This document shows, piece by piece, positions 23,259-35,838 of a stretch of DNA of 64,000 nt. How positions within the stretch are numbered: position 1 is the stretch's first letter; the number at the start of each line of letters is the position of its first letter. The stretch comes from Neckera pumila (lineage: Eukaryota; Streptophyta; Bryopsida; Hypnales; Neckeraceae): assembly GCA_963969595.1 (NCBI GenBank), contig OZ018413.1, forward strand, positions 5,732,711 to 5,796,710. Reading direction: 5' to 3'. The position numbers were made by a program, and so were the translations under genes. The notes beneath the pieces are model-generated. The model had not been told where the DNA came from. It ran no database searches and worked only from the letters and a program-made list of their open reading frames with translations.

Positions 23259-26200
23259 TGTCGAAACCAGAAAATCCACTATTACTAATTTAAAATATAA
23301 ATGAAGGAATAATATTCTTCTTAGCAGTAAAATTTTTCGATTTTAAGATAGTTATAGACCGTCTAATGTTTAGAACCGGAAACCGGAAGTGGACTAATCA
23401 GGAATTGATGTAAAGGCTAATTGACTGTATCGGAAATAAGGAACCAGAGTTCGCATTCGCCTAGACCAGATCAAGAAAGGGGTAATAGGAACCGACATCC
23501 AACGGTGACCTACTTAACCCTAGGGAACTACGGGAACGTTCTAATCATTAGTGAACGGAAATCCTAAATGGGCAGGTTTAAAGGGCAAAGCCTGGATTAG
23601 GGGAATCATTAAGAGCAGCTAGGATTGGCTCTCTTAAACCCCATCTGTCCAGAGACTGGTCACTTATATTTACCTGCTCTGACTGAAAATTGTAGCAACG
23701 TACACCATTACTGGTTTCCGGTCTGTGCATCAGTATTGGGTTTTGAGTTGATATACTGTGGACGAGAGTGCTTGAGGGACATTGAGCGCAAGAGAGAGGT
23801 CTGCTAACATCCCAACTTAGCGTTAGTGCTTGCACAGCTAAAAGGGGGAAAGAGGGAGCTGTAAAGACCACTCGTTTTCCAATTCCCGAGAGTAGACCGG
23901 CCGCATCCTAACGAGAGAAGATATGGCCGCAAGTCAGAGCGGGGGAGCCACCATCTCGCTCCAGTATGTGACGCCACAATTGCCCAAGGACGAGAAGGAG
24001 CTGGCGGAGCTGAAGGAAGACTTGAAACAGATGGGGTGTGCCGGGTTCCTGATCCGACCGTGGGACTTCAAAAGCAAAGCAGTAGTGGCGGAATTGAAGC
24101 CTAGAGCGCCAACTCGCGCCGTGACCACGATCCATGGAAAGCCCAAGCGATGGACAGCGGACATGTGGAGGAAGGTCTATCTATTCGGCCAGGAAGGCGA
24201 AGGAAGTGCATCCTGGAAACACAAGTATACGGTGGGTAAGTTCCGAAACCCAATTAGTAAGAAAGACGGGTTCTTAGTCACCGACTGTATCAATCAGAGG
24301 GAGAAGCAGTTGTTACATTATATCTTGACCATTCTCAATCCGGAAAGGCCAAGCCGAGTTTCTCTGACATTAGCCAACACAATATTTGGCGCATTGTCTG
24401 GAGACCAGAAAGTAGATTGGGGAGTGGTCATCCAGGACCAAGTACTGAAAATGATGAATAATGTTGGGAAGGCCAAGCTTTCCGTCATTTGTCCGTTCCT
24501 GTTTCATCTATATCATTCTGACGGCGTGATGACAAAAGAGGAAGAGGTAGAGTATGAGGCCACTGCTGCCCTGGTAGAGTTTGAAGTTCCGGACTTAGAT
24601 CCTAAGACTGGAAATGAGGAAGAGTCCTCAGATGAGGGAGATAATGAGGATGAGCAGAGCGAGTCTGAGAACGATGAGGATGAAAATGAGGATGATGATA
24701 AGGGTGAGGAAACGAGAAGAAAGGGTTAGGTAGAGAAAGAGCAGACCAAGGATACCGATCCGGTCTAGGGAGACGAGCCGCTAGAAAGAATCACCCGAGA
24801 ATTGAGCGACTTCAGGAACCAATACGCGATAGTGCGAGGGGCAATGCAGACCATCTGCACCACAGTGGGTGCCATCCACCCAGCTCAAGCCTTAACCCGA
24901 GTAATACGGCTTACCCGAGAGAAGGAGAAGAATGAAAACAAGGAAGAATTGGCAAAGCTTTCCGGCCAAGTGGCCACTCTTAAACAGGAGTTGCGCCAGA
25001 AAACAGAAGAGGTGGAGAAGGAGAAAACATTCTCCAAGCAGACGCGAGACACCATTTCCTGAATCCGGAAATTCATCACCCATCCGGGTGAAGTTGTCAA
25101 CAAGGCTAACTTGTTTGACCAACAAGTAATGGTGGAGGGACGACAGCTGCATCAAAAGCTCATACTGGCTATGGTGACTTATCACAAGAAGATGAAGTCC
25201 ACACTGGAGCAGCTACGAGAAGTGATGCGCGAGGTAAACCCTCAAAGTGATCCTGCACCGAGACCGAAACCGGATCACGAACCAGTTCAGCAGTCAACAA
25301 CAAAGGACAAGGGTAAAGGTGAGACTTCTCACGAGCAACCAAACCTACCTGTACCCGAGGAGCACCACAAAGCCAAGACAAGTCAGGTGCAGCAGATTGA
25401 AGTGGAGAGCACCAAAATCACCGACCCAGATCCGGAGGATGATGATTTGGAGATCACGAAGGTGACGGGACCGGATCCAGCAAAAGTACAAGGACCGGAA
25501 CCAGCAATCGGACCAGGAGGGTCCATTCCAGAGGAGAGTGCCAAGACGAAGCAGATCAGTGCCCTCTCACCCTCCAAGTCTTCTCCCAAGACTCCCGGAA
25601 AGAAGGTGCAGTTTGGAGATGCAGGGAAGATGACAATCCTGATGCAGTCCGTGGTGAAGACAGAGACTGGAGCCGGTCGCGGCACTTCATCCGGCTCCCC
25701 GAGTAAGGGCCTAAGCAGGAAACCGGCTGGAGGAGATGCAACACCTCAGAGCAAGGTAGCAAGGCCTATTCCAGTCCCGCATAAGAGAAAGGTTCCTGAG
25801 CCACAGTCGGTCAAGAAGAAATTCACCAAGGTTCAAGAGGAGGAGGAAGAAGAAGAAGAGGATTCCGATTATGATGAAGAGGAATCCGGTTCCGACTAGG
25901 ATTCTGAACCTTATTCGGATCCCGATCAGGCCTTGGCAGAGATCCGATCGACAAAGGCGAAGGCGGCCAAAGAGAAGGCCAAAGTCCGATCTAAACAAAC
26001 TGCCAGGCCACAGACCGGAAAGAAGCCCTTGACCCAGAAGGGACCAGCAAAGGCGGGGTTTTCTCTAGTTAAGAAGATTAGAAAGTAGGTGAAGGTTCTG
26101 ACAGTGATTGTAGGGCTGCATGCCTAATTTTAACAAGTAGATGTGTAGGTATATTTTTAGTTTAGAAGGAGTTAGGACTCAAGTTGATTCCGGATTTTTA

Positions 26201-27179
26201 GGATCTAAGATCCACTTTTAGTGGGAGTTTTCTGACTTTAGCTTAAGTTATCTAAATTAGACACGAAGTTAGGAATGAAACATGTTATTCCATTAGCTGT
26301 ATTTAGCCTTATGTGCTTTTTAAGTTTGAGGTGTAGTTTAGTATTTAAGGGCGGATTTTAGGTTTGATCCGGGTAGCATTTTCCATACTTTGTATTCCCA
26401 ATTTTCTGCAAATGTCATTGGAGTTTTTCAATTCACAATTGTGAGCTGTATCTTTTAGCACTTGCCCGTGTTATTGTGAGAGCAGTGAGATTGTGCAGAT
26501 TTGGGTAAGAAGGAAGTGAAACCCGGATACATGAAGTATCTGGTTCCTAGAGAGATTGCGTGTTAGACAGGATACAATAGGATTTCCTTGCGAGGATTAG
26601 AGCTAGCTTTTGTCAAGAAGCTGCTTTTGTCAAGAAGTATTATAGCTCTCCCATTTATTCTTGACGCCCTTTCTCTACCTAGGCCGTGGATTGTCCTGTA
26701 GTCTATCATTGTAGTAATTGTTAGGAGAATCCAGACTTTCTTGCGTGACCTACTAGCCTGTGTAGCCCATCCGGTCTAGTTGTGAGGACAGTCTCTTTCT
26801 CGTTGTTCTTGTCAAAGTTTTCTTTTCAAGTTTATATCGTGGATCTTTTGACACGTTAAAACTCGGAGGGTAAGAGTTAAGCTTCCTTTTTGAAGTCCAA
26901 AGTTATAGATCCCTTTTAGTCCAGAGGTTAAACTCGAATTTATTACATATAGTTACATACTCTACACCGGATATATAATTGAGAAAAGAGTTTCTGGTTC
27001 CGGATTACTGGAACTGAACCCGGTCTAGACTAGTACTTGGGGTTGGTTTTGGGATATCAATTCACTTCATTCCGGCCATTTAGGAGAATTACACCGAGAT
27101 CTCTGCGGAACGATACACGAGTCACTTTAGGGTCCATTAAGGCCTTAGAGAAGGATTTTGTGCTTTCTGTGCTACGACA
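23259..27179 (+). mobile_element. ORF-bearing TG..CA element, copy 2 (3921 bp)
   Basis: The element starts TGTCGAAACCAGAAAA and ends CTGTGCTACGACA. AGGCA lies immediately outside both ends (23254-23258 and 27180-27184), a 5-bp target duplication. Read in coding orientation, both ends match copy 1 (TGTCGCAACCAGAA at the start, CTGTGCTGCGACA at the end), and a similar sequence including GAGTCACTTT precedes both right ends. As in copy 1, neither end recurs internally, so there are no LTRs inside the unit. The plus strand holds one degraded ORF (23923-26088) followed by about 1.1 kb of non-coding sequence. Confidence 0.8.
23923..26088 (+). pseudogene. Transposon-associated ORF of copy 2, four in-frame stops
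   Basis: One frame runs from ATG at 23923 to a TAG near 26086. It is broken by TAG at 24727-24729, TAG at 24766-24768, TGA at 25060-25062 and TAG at 25897-25899; protein-like sequence resumes after each. Order of parts: a conserved ~205-residue domain (QMGCAGFLIRPWDFKSKAVV, TLANTIFGALSGDQKVDWG, ICPFLFHLYH), an acidic run, a coiled coil (KLSGQVATLKQELRQKTEEV), a Pro/Ser/Glu-rich linker, another acidic run and a Lys-rich end. It is homologous to the ORF at 7865-9526. The function is unknown. Confidence 0.7.
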
Positions 27180-27184
27180 AGGCA

Positions 27185-29049
27185 CAAAGCCCATCCCGCA
27201 TTTTCATGCAATTGCTTGCTACAAAAATGCGACTACCACTAAATTGAAGTCACCAAACAAAAACAATAGAGAAGTCGGGGTTAGCAAAAGAAGAGATTAT
27301 GAACTAGAAAAAACCAAAAATAAAAAAATTTTACCCCTTAAGTCCTCAAACCATTTTTCTATTAGAACTTAGAAACCATGGACAACTGCCATTTTTCCTG
27401 TGTTGACCCAATCACACCAAAACAATCATTTTTTGATAATCTAAGCATAGGATCTTGTACTTCACTTGTCAAAAATCACCTGGTGAAAATGCAGTAAAAT
27501 TTCAATGGATAGATTGGAAGATATTAGCATTCAAAGGTGAAAAAGAAAGCTTTTATAAACATTGCTTTGCAATTTCAGATGACTTTGACTGCCATTTGTG
27601 GAAAATCTTTTCACTTTAGACTTTGAATTAAAAATTTCTTATGTTGAAGATGTGAGTTGAGAGTCAAGGAAAAAAATTTCAAAGAAAAAACACTTCATTT
27701 TCATTTTTTAAGAACTTGTTAAATAGATGAAGGTCCAACATTGAAAGAAAAACTAAATTGTTCATAGCTCTTAGATGGGATTCAAATACAATAATCCCAA
27801 TGGTGACATTGTTTTAGCAAGCTAACACAACATTCTCAAAGAAGGAATTGTGAATAATTATAAAAATCGCATTCTAAAATGAATCATACATGTTATTTCT
27901 TTCACGAAGATGCTCTAAGTGCTCCAAAACTAAGATTGTCCATAACTTTCTCATAACAATTCCAAACGCAATGAACCAAAGCTACAGATGTAGACAAAAA
28001 TACATTATTTCAGAGGAGGGGAAAAAAATGGACTTTTTGCAAAAAAATTTGTGTTGCTTGTCGAGTTTGGTTTCATGGTTTTTGTGGTATAAGTTGTGCT
28101 CTTGTGCACCAATTGAAATAAAAATTATTTTCCCACGAAGATGATCATTTTCTCTATCTTTAGAAAAAATTCCGGAAAATCATGACAAAAATTCAGCTCG
28201 TACGTCCCTACTGGAAATCTGATTTGTCATTTTTCCCATGAGGGGACAACAGCATTTTACTAGGTGTGGAATTCTTGGTTTACTATCACACCCTCTTTTT
28301 CAAGGGAAGAGTAAAAGACACTTCAATTGGCTTAATAAAAAAAAAATTATTTTTACACAGTACTTTGGAGGAGGGGGGAAACAACAGTCTCCCTATGGAT
28401 GGTGTACATTTTTCTGAAAATATTTTCACACCCTCTTATTTTGGGTAAGATGCTATGATTCCTATCACAGTCTTAGTTTTAGCTTACAGCCTTACACTCT
28501 AAATTCTTTAAATCAGACTTCGCTTAGTGGAATTTTTTTATTTTAAATTGACACCTTTTTATACCTAGTTACGTACTTTCATTAGTTTGATATTTTACTT
28601 TTCTCTTTACATCTTATTTCTTTGTGGATATGGGATTTGTATCCTTCAAATGGTATGAAATTTAAATATTCATGAATTTTTTGAATGGTATGAATTAAAA
28701 TCTTGTTTGTATTTTATACCCTACTTTTTGGCTTTTCATTTGATCTTCACAATTTTTTTAATTTCCTTTGACCCTACAGATGTGTCCATTGAGCCCTAGG
28801 TTGAAGATATTCAAATGTCATATATCATGCTATTTGTCATGCAGTTGTGCCAATCCAACATCCATTCACAAGAAGTATTGCACTTCTCATCCAAATAGAG
28901 CATACACTTCATATAGTTAACACATGTAGTCATTACAATTTCAAAAACACACAATAAATCAAAACGTATATTCAATTCCACATACATTGGTATACATTAT
29001 ATGTACAAATGTATTATGTCCTCTGCTCACGATAAATCCTCACTTCTAC
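27185..29049. other. AT-rich spacer left of the large CACTA element
   Basis: No coding sequence supported. I looked here for the missing upstream P5CS exons that a simple intron insertion of the CACTA element would predict, and saw none. Confidence 0.45.
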
Positions 29050-29339
29050 CACTAGAAGAAAATGAAGGGTTCTGCGACTACACACAGCAACTAGTTTTGT
29101 AGTTGTATAGGACATTTGCGACTTGTGACAATTTAGAGCTGCTAGTCGCAGTGGACAAGTTGCACTAGTTGCAATGCAGTTGTAACATATCACTTATCGA
29201 ACAGCACTGTCTGAAATTTCATCCATGAAGTCTTCTGACATGGTATGAATTGCCAGCTAAGACTAATAAATTTACACTGTGCCCCATGAGACCAATAAAC
29301 TCAATAACTGCACCTCTTCTCATGGCGCTTCTTAGTAAT

Positions 29340-30600
29340 TAATGTATTTGAACCAAATTTGAACTTTGCAACTAGTTTTTAACTTTTATTTTCAATTGTA
29401 TGCAACTTGTACGCCACTAATATGCAACTCTTTGGATTACCTAGAACTAATATGCAACTAGTACCCAATTCATGTAGCAAATGCAGTTAGGATTATTATA
29501 CAACTAATGTGCAACTAATAAACAACTAGTATGCAACTCATCTTGTTATAAGCTTTATACAACTAATAAGCCACTATCATACAATTAGTATGCAACTACT
29601 TTTGCACCTACTTGCAACTAGCGTGCAACTCATTTTGGTATATATTTGCAACTAGTGTGCAACTAGTTTGCAACTAATTTTTTAACCTAAATACAACTAG
29701 TATGTAACTAGTTTGCAACTAATTTTTTAACCTAAATACAACTAGTATGCAACTAGTTTGCAACTAATTTTTTAACCTAAATACAACTAGTATGCAACTA
29801 GTATGCAACTACTTTGCAGCTAACTTTTTAAACTATGCAACTAATATGCAACTAGTATGCAATTAATACGCAACTAGTATGCCAACTAATATGCAACTAA
29901 TATGCAACTAATATGCAACTAAATTTTAAACCTAAATACAACTAGTATGCAACTAAATTTTAAACCTAAATACAACTAGTATGCAACTAAATTTTAAACC
30001 TAAATACAACTAGTATGCAACTAAATTTTAAACCTAAATACAACTAGTATGCAACTAGTCTGCAACTAATTTCTTAATATGCAACTAGTATGCAACCATA
30101 TTTTCAACTAATATACGACTAGTGTGCAACTACTATGCAACTAATATACATTTAGTATGCAACTGATATGCAACTAGCATGCAACTCATTTGTAACTATG
30201 TGCACCTAGTTGCACCTAGTATGCAACTTGTGTACAACTAATATGCAACTTGCATGCAACTAGTGTGCAACCTAAATGCAACTATTATGCAACTTATTTT
30301 TTTACAAATTGATATAAAATGCAACTAATTTTTTAGTTTTATAAAAATTTCTTTGTGACATGGGCAATTTTCAACTTGTTTAAACCACATGCAACTATTA
30401 TGCAACTGATTTCAACACATGATAGTTTTGCAACTTTCATGCAACTATCTTATAATGGATTTTTCAACATCAATATAACCATGTGCAACCATCTCAACTT
30501 TTCTACAACTATTGTTCAACATTTATACAACTATTGTTCAACATTTATAAATATTACATACAACTAATTTGCAACTACTTTCAACATTAATACATGACTA
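29340..30600. repeat. Left subterminal repeat array of the large CACTA element
   Basis: Dozens of copies of TATGCAACTA, GTGCAACTAG and close variants occur. Part of the array is a tandem of ~39-bp units, each ending in TTTAAACCTAAATACAACTAG (29920-30050). The right end of the element carries the complementary motif TAGTTGCAT. In En/Spm elements such arrays are binding sites for the TnpA protein, so that is the likely role here. Confidence 0.85.
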
Positions 30601-30749
30601 TTTTCCAATCTCTTACTTTTGAAATAGAGACAAACATTTTACGTAAATAAGTAGTACAATCAAAACATAACATACAATGAACATATAGAAAACAGATTGC
30701 CTACAAAAATAGTAGTCAAATATGTACTAACTACAATTTACTATATGAC

Positions 30750-33700
30750 TCACTTGCAAACACGATTTAGAACAACTACGTATTGCCCATCCCAAATAGT
30801 ATTTGCTCCAACAACATCTTTTAACTTCAATTGATCTCCTTCTGGATTTGGACACATCAAATCCACAAAACCACTTGGTGCATGTGCAACATCAAGTCTA
30901 TACCACCCTTCTGGAATAGACTTTCCATGATGTTGTTGTGGACCCTCTCCACCTCCAATAGAAGTGATACATCCAGCTGCCACTACTTGGGAAGAGGCTG
31001 ATGGATTGAGAAGGGAAGCATGCTGTTCGATTGAGAACTGCTCCAAGTATAGAATAAAAAAACCTTGATTAGCTATTGATGAGCTATAAATTTATACAAA
31101 TATATGGAACAACATTACTTTACATTGATTTGAAGATGATAATATAAAAAAATTCTAAAAATGAAGAGGTATGAATGTTACCTTTGGAAATGCCACCTTA
31201 GCTCTTTGTTTGGGTTTAGGTTTAGATTTAGGTGGAACCTTTGGTGCAACCTTGGGCTGAACTACCCTCCTCAAGATCTCCTTCCTGACAAAAGGTTTCT
31301 GCAATAACTGATCACAATCATCATAAGTAATTGATCCATATATAAAATTACAATGACATTTTGAAGATCAAAATAATTACTTAGAAAGTTGGCCTCACCT
31401 CTTGCTCCTTTACTTGCTCCTTTACTCTAGGAGACTTTCTTATACTATTTGGAGCCTTTGCATTCTTTGATATAGAAGTAGAGCCACCCAACATCAGTAA
31501 CTCATCTTCAACACTAGCTTCGCCCTCACCTGGTTTGGCAGTAGCTTTGCCTTCACCTGGTTCGGCAGTAGCTTTGCCTTCATCTGGTTCGGCACTACCT
31601 TCGCCTTCACCTAGTTCGGCACTAGCTTCGCCCTCACCTGGTTGCTTGTCTGAAGGAGCCTTCTTGTTGTTGTTGTCTTCTAACACCATTGGATTTGTAG
31701 CAATGTCCTTTGTATTAGCAATGCCATTCGGCTCCAAGTTAGAGCCTACAACTAACTCATTTGTGTTAGTAGTCATATTCTTCTCCAATGGATCTAGAGC
31801 AACAGTAGCACCCAATGATGGATCAAGATCATATGGATCTATAGAAGAATTAGATGGATCTAGAAGAGGTGATGGATCAACAGAACAATCAGATGGATTT
31901 AGAAGAGGTGATGGATCAATAGGACTTGGATCCAATGGTGGATGAGTAGGATCTGATAGAATGTCTTCCTTTCCCAAAAACTTCATTAAAGTCTTCTGCA
32001 ACTTTTCAACAGCCGCAGTATTCTGCTTAGTAATTGTGAGTACTTCATCTTTGAACTTCTCAAATTCCTCTTGTTTAGTTTCCAATGCAACCATTTTTGC
32101 TTGAAGTCCGGAGGACACAACCTATTGACCACAAAGAAACAATGGTTATAATCATTGACTACTCTGCAACTGTTGTTCAACTATTTTACAACTACTGTTC
32201 AACTATTTTACAACTCCTAGTCATCCTTGCAACTACTATCCAACTACTTTACAACTTGCAACTACTGTCCAACTATTTTACAACTCCTAGTAATCCTTGC
32301 AACTACTATCCAACTATTTTATAACTTTAGTGATCCTTGCAACTATTGTTCAACTATTTTACAACCATTGCAACTACTATCCAACTATTTTACAACTATT
32401 AGTGATCATTGCAATTACTATCCAACTACTTTACAACTCTTAGCATAGCAATCCTTGTAAATACTATTGAACTATTTCACAACTAATACTAACCCTTGCA
32501 ACTACTATGCAACTTTAAACTAACATTTTTGCAACTGATATATGCAACTAAAAAATTGTTACAACTATTTTGCAACTTTCATGCAAAACCACTCACCGAT
32601 GGTGATCCTCCTACGTCAGATTGCAAGCCCTCTGCAACTTCACTGAGTCCCGTCCCCGTCTTGGTCTAAGATAATTCAAGAAGACCACTATTAGAATGCC
32701 TACAAGTTTTGGTCATTGATAAATCCAAAATGATTCTTTATCAAGTCAAAAACACCTTTAAACAAACTATTGAAAAAACTCACCACAGCAATTTCGCGGC
32801 CGGCTTTCCCACGACGACCACGCTTTGACACATTTTGAACTTGTTTCTGAGCATTGGACATCACTTCAGATTTTTGTACTTGATCACTTGCACTCCAATA
32901 AGCTTTCAATCGTTTCCATTGCTGAAGGTCTATAGTTGTTGGACAATCTTTCTCATCATCACTACCCCCTGGAACATGTAGCTTTTTTAATTTGCAACGT
33001 TCACCTTTCAAAAACCGTACCACTGCATTTCGAAAACCCCTATTACTAAGGGGATTCCCCACATATTCAAATTCTGCATCCATTGAGTCTCTTAACTTCT
33101 TCAAAGTCTCTACTCTATGCTTATCGTATTCAATAACACTCATATCAAGTGTTAAAGGGACATATGATCTCATAGACTGGTCCCAAGCATTCTTCCCGGA
33201 AGATGATGCATCAATCTCCCCGTTCAAAGTCACATGCACTGCATTTGGTTTCAGCCCACCCTTGTTCCTCATTGTTGAACTTTTTTCTAACTCCTTCTGC
33301 TTCTTTCGTCTATTGGATCGTCCAATGCTCTAAGGATTCTGCCATAAAACAGAAGCAAGAGCTACTGGTCCTCCAGATCCCGACCCCAAATAGGGAGAGT
33401 ATGGAGGACCTCCCGATCCAGAATAGGGAGAACTTGTTGGTCCAACATAGGGGGGACGTGTCCATTGTGTAGATAGTGGTGGCCCAAATTGTGGCATCCA
33501 CTGCCATTGCCCTGGCTGCTGCATCGGTTGATTTTGTTGATTTTGTTGAATCTGCTGCATGGATTGCATCGGCTGATTTTGTTGAGTAGCATGGTTCAAA
33601 CGGTGATCAATTTCTTCTGATTCATTTTGCTCATCCCCTAAACAAAAAGTGATAGTATTAGTATTACAAGAAATGGAAAGGAAACTACAATGTACTTGAT

Positions 33701-33880
33701 GAATTTGAAGAATTTAAAGTTTTGTAAAAAAAATACTTTCTAAAATTTTAGCAACTCACCATTGCTGCTGCTTAAATCATTTGAAGAAATGGCATCTTCA
33801 TCTTCTGTGATGACTTCCTTGTCTTTCTTGTTACCTCTAGCTCTTTTCTTAGATGGTAGCCGATCCACTGAATCCATTGT
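30750..33880 (-). pseudogene. TnpA-like En/Spm gene of the large CACTA element
   Basis: Exons read from about 33880. The first is basic and acidic (MDSVDRLPSKKRARGNK). Next comes a Gln/Pro-rich stretch (33640-33335) leading into a Transposase_24-like block (33270-32780; AWDQSMRSYVPLTLDMSV, RGFRNAVVRFLKGERCKL, GRRGKAGREIAV). A short exon follows (about 32665-32600), then a coiled-coil exon with Asp/Pro/Ser and Glu/Gly repeats (32118-31390), a Lys/Pro-rich exon (about 31300-31190) and a TNP1-like Transposase_23 block (31046-30750; HGKSIPEGWYRLDVAH, VGANTIWDGQYVVVL). Junctions show GT-AG borders. An in-frame TAG at 33332-33330 interrupts the second exon unless a short intron removes it, so the gene may or may not be functional. 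It probably encodes the subterminal-repeat-binding protein. Confidence 0.75.
32150..32590. repeat. GCAACTA repeats inside a TnpA intron
   Basis: Repeats such as CAACTACTATCCAACTATTT and ACAACTCCTAGTGATCCTTG fill the intron upstream of the coiled-coil exon. They resemble the element's subterminal motif, so TnpA might bind its own gene. That is inference. Confidence 0.65.
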
Positions 33881-33899
33881 ACTATTCCGCTTTGAAGAG

Positions 33900-34628
33900 A
33901 CTCTCTTGCAATAAAAATCATTGCTTAGTTATTATTATCAATTAAAAAAACATTAGATGATATAAATGTATATCTATCAAACAATGAAATATGGTGAAAA
34001 GAAAGAATATAGGAATGCTTACTTTCATTGAGTTGTAAATGTAGTTAGTTCAAGTGCGGTGCTGTGCAGTGCAAAAGATACTCAATGCAAGTGCCACCAG
34101 AACAATACCTAACACCTGTGCAATTTTGCAAATAAAATAGCAAATTCACTCCTGTTCCAAAACCAATTATTGTCAGCAACCACAACACATTACACAAAAA
34201 ACACTCCCAAACACACTGAACCCCACATAAATCAACTAAAAATTTTCAAATTTCTAATAGTCCTTGAAATTTCAAATTTCACAAAGTCTTCGAAACTAAA
34301 GGAACAAAAACATGGTCTGTTTCTCCCCATCCCAGATGATCTAGCAATCCCAATCCAACCCAGCAATCCCACCCTAGCCCAACTATGACCCCAGTCACAA
34401 AACCCAATCAAGAGGAAAAAACATCTCACCAAACTAATCTCTCAATCCCGAAACCTCCATCAAACTGAAGCATACTCTAAAGCTTCAGACTTGCACCTCC
34501 AATGAAGCTCAAAACTCGCAGATCAAACCTAAAACTCACGGTTTGATAGCCCAGACACCTGCAGCCAAGATCGCAAGACAGCGCCGAATCGCTTGTCAAC
34601 TCGCACAGCCGTACTCTACACCTCTGGT
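33900..34628. other. 5' flank of the TnpA-like gene
   Basis: This region lies upstream of the TnpA start on the minus strand. No coding sequence was recognised, and a promoter cannot be placed with confidence. Confidence 0.4.
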
Positions 34629-34908
34629 CCTTACTCTCTCTCACTCAAGAAAAACTCCTTACTCTCTCTCAAGAAATCGTAAAAAGCATGTCTTCCTGCA
34701 CTACATCTCAAAGGTATCAATCGCTTACTCTCTCTCACTCAAGAAAGATTCCTTACTCTCTCTCAAGAAATCGTAAAAAGCATGTCTTCCTGCACTGCAC
34801 CTCAAAGGTATCAATCACTTACTCTCTCTCACTCAAGAAAGACTCCTTACTCTCTCTCAAGAAATCGTAAAAAGCATGTTTCCTGCACCTCAAAGGTATC
34901 AATCGCGT
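34629..34908. repeat. Three ~94-bp tandem units
   Basis: Each unit contains TTACTCTCTCTCACTCAAG, a second CTTACTCTCTCTCAAG, AAATCGTAAAAAGCATGT and CTCAAAGGTATCAATC. The third unit has a short deletion. It lies in the presumed upstream region of the TnpA gene. Confidence 0.85.
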
Positions 34909-35398
34909 GCCGCACCTGCAAACTCTCCATGCAAAAACAAAAAGTCTTTCAACCACAATAATTGGTACTAAACCCTACCACTGAACTCCTCCTCTCCTCT
35001 GTTGCCAATAATCATAGACTGGCATCTTGAAACTAAGCCCGCAGAAACACCGTGGCTCCTTGTCGCTTTTCCTTCTCTCCATTCTGGCTGCGAGAGAGAA
35101 CTCAAGACTCAGGAGAGCTGTGTACGAAAAGGAGGCATTCATTCTAGTCGAAACTAGCACTAAACTAGCACTAAACTAGCACTAGCATAAAGAAGATCAT
35201 AAAGTTGGCGGCGCAGTAGAGGTTCTCTGTAAAGTAGTCATTCTCGTCCATACATCTCATCTATCTCACTGTAGGATGAATGAAAAGGTAACACACATCA
35301 CGTGTATGAATGAAATAGCGATATTGGGATGACATAAGAACACTATAGCTCACTAACGGCCCATTCTCACTTGGCTCTGTATACTTGAGGTTGTAAAA
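34909..35398. other. Spacer inside the large CACTA element
   Basis: No gene supported. A short triplication of CTAGCACTAAA lies near 35155-35185. Confidence 0.4.
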
Positions 35399-35589
35399 CT
35401 AATATGAATCATTGTTGCTATTGCCGGGGTGAGTTCCAAAAAATAGGGGTCCGTGATTTAAGACAATTATGTAATCCTCAGTTGAGGAAACAATCTCAAC
35501 ATTCACAGGAACCCCATCTACAAAACCAACAAGCCATTGGCAGGGACGATCATGGACTAGTGAGACCCAATATCTCTCCTGGCATCTCC
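35399..35589 (-). pseudogene. Unidentified protein-coding fragment
   Basis: The minus strand reads RYWVSLVHDRPCQWLVGFVD then VNVEIVSSTEDYIIVLNHG and FFGTHPGN, which looks like part of a real folded protein. I do not recognise the family. It ends abruptly at 35589, where displaced transposon repeat sequence begins. Being on the same strand as the Argonaute, SPT6 and glutaredoxin pieces, it is probably another captured gene fragment. Confidence 0.45.
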
Positions 35590-35838
35590 AATTTCTTAAT
35601 ATGCAACTAGTATGCAACCATATTTTCAACTAATATACGACTAGTGTGCAACTACTATGCAACTAATATACAACTAATATACAACTAATATGCAACTGAT
35701 ATGCAACTAGCATGCAACTCATTTGTAACCTATGTGGACCTAGTTGCACCTAGTATGCAACTTGTGTACAACTAATATGCAACTTGCATGCAACTAGTGT
35801 GCAACCTAAATGCTCTCCATGAATTGTATGAAGGTGCT
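35590..35838. repeat. Displaced subterminal repeats plus a 29-bp TNP2 piece
   Basis: The stretch 35590-35812 is nearly identical to 30068-30278 of the left subterminal array. It runs directly into a 29-bp sequence at 35810-35838 (starting ATGCTCTCCATG and ending GAAGGTGCT) that is identical to 39261-39289 inside the TNP2 gene. Immediately after it the Argonaute coding sequence begins. The stretch is therefore a patchwork of two distant parts of the same element at a capture junction. Confidence 0.85.

Noticed and set aside
29340..30600. CRISPR-like array because of regularly spaced short repeats
   Set aside because: The units are degenerate, lie in both orientations overall, and sit inside a plant CACTA element with matching arrays at the other end.
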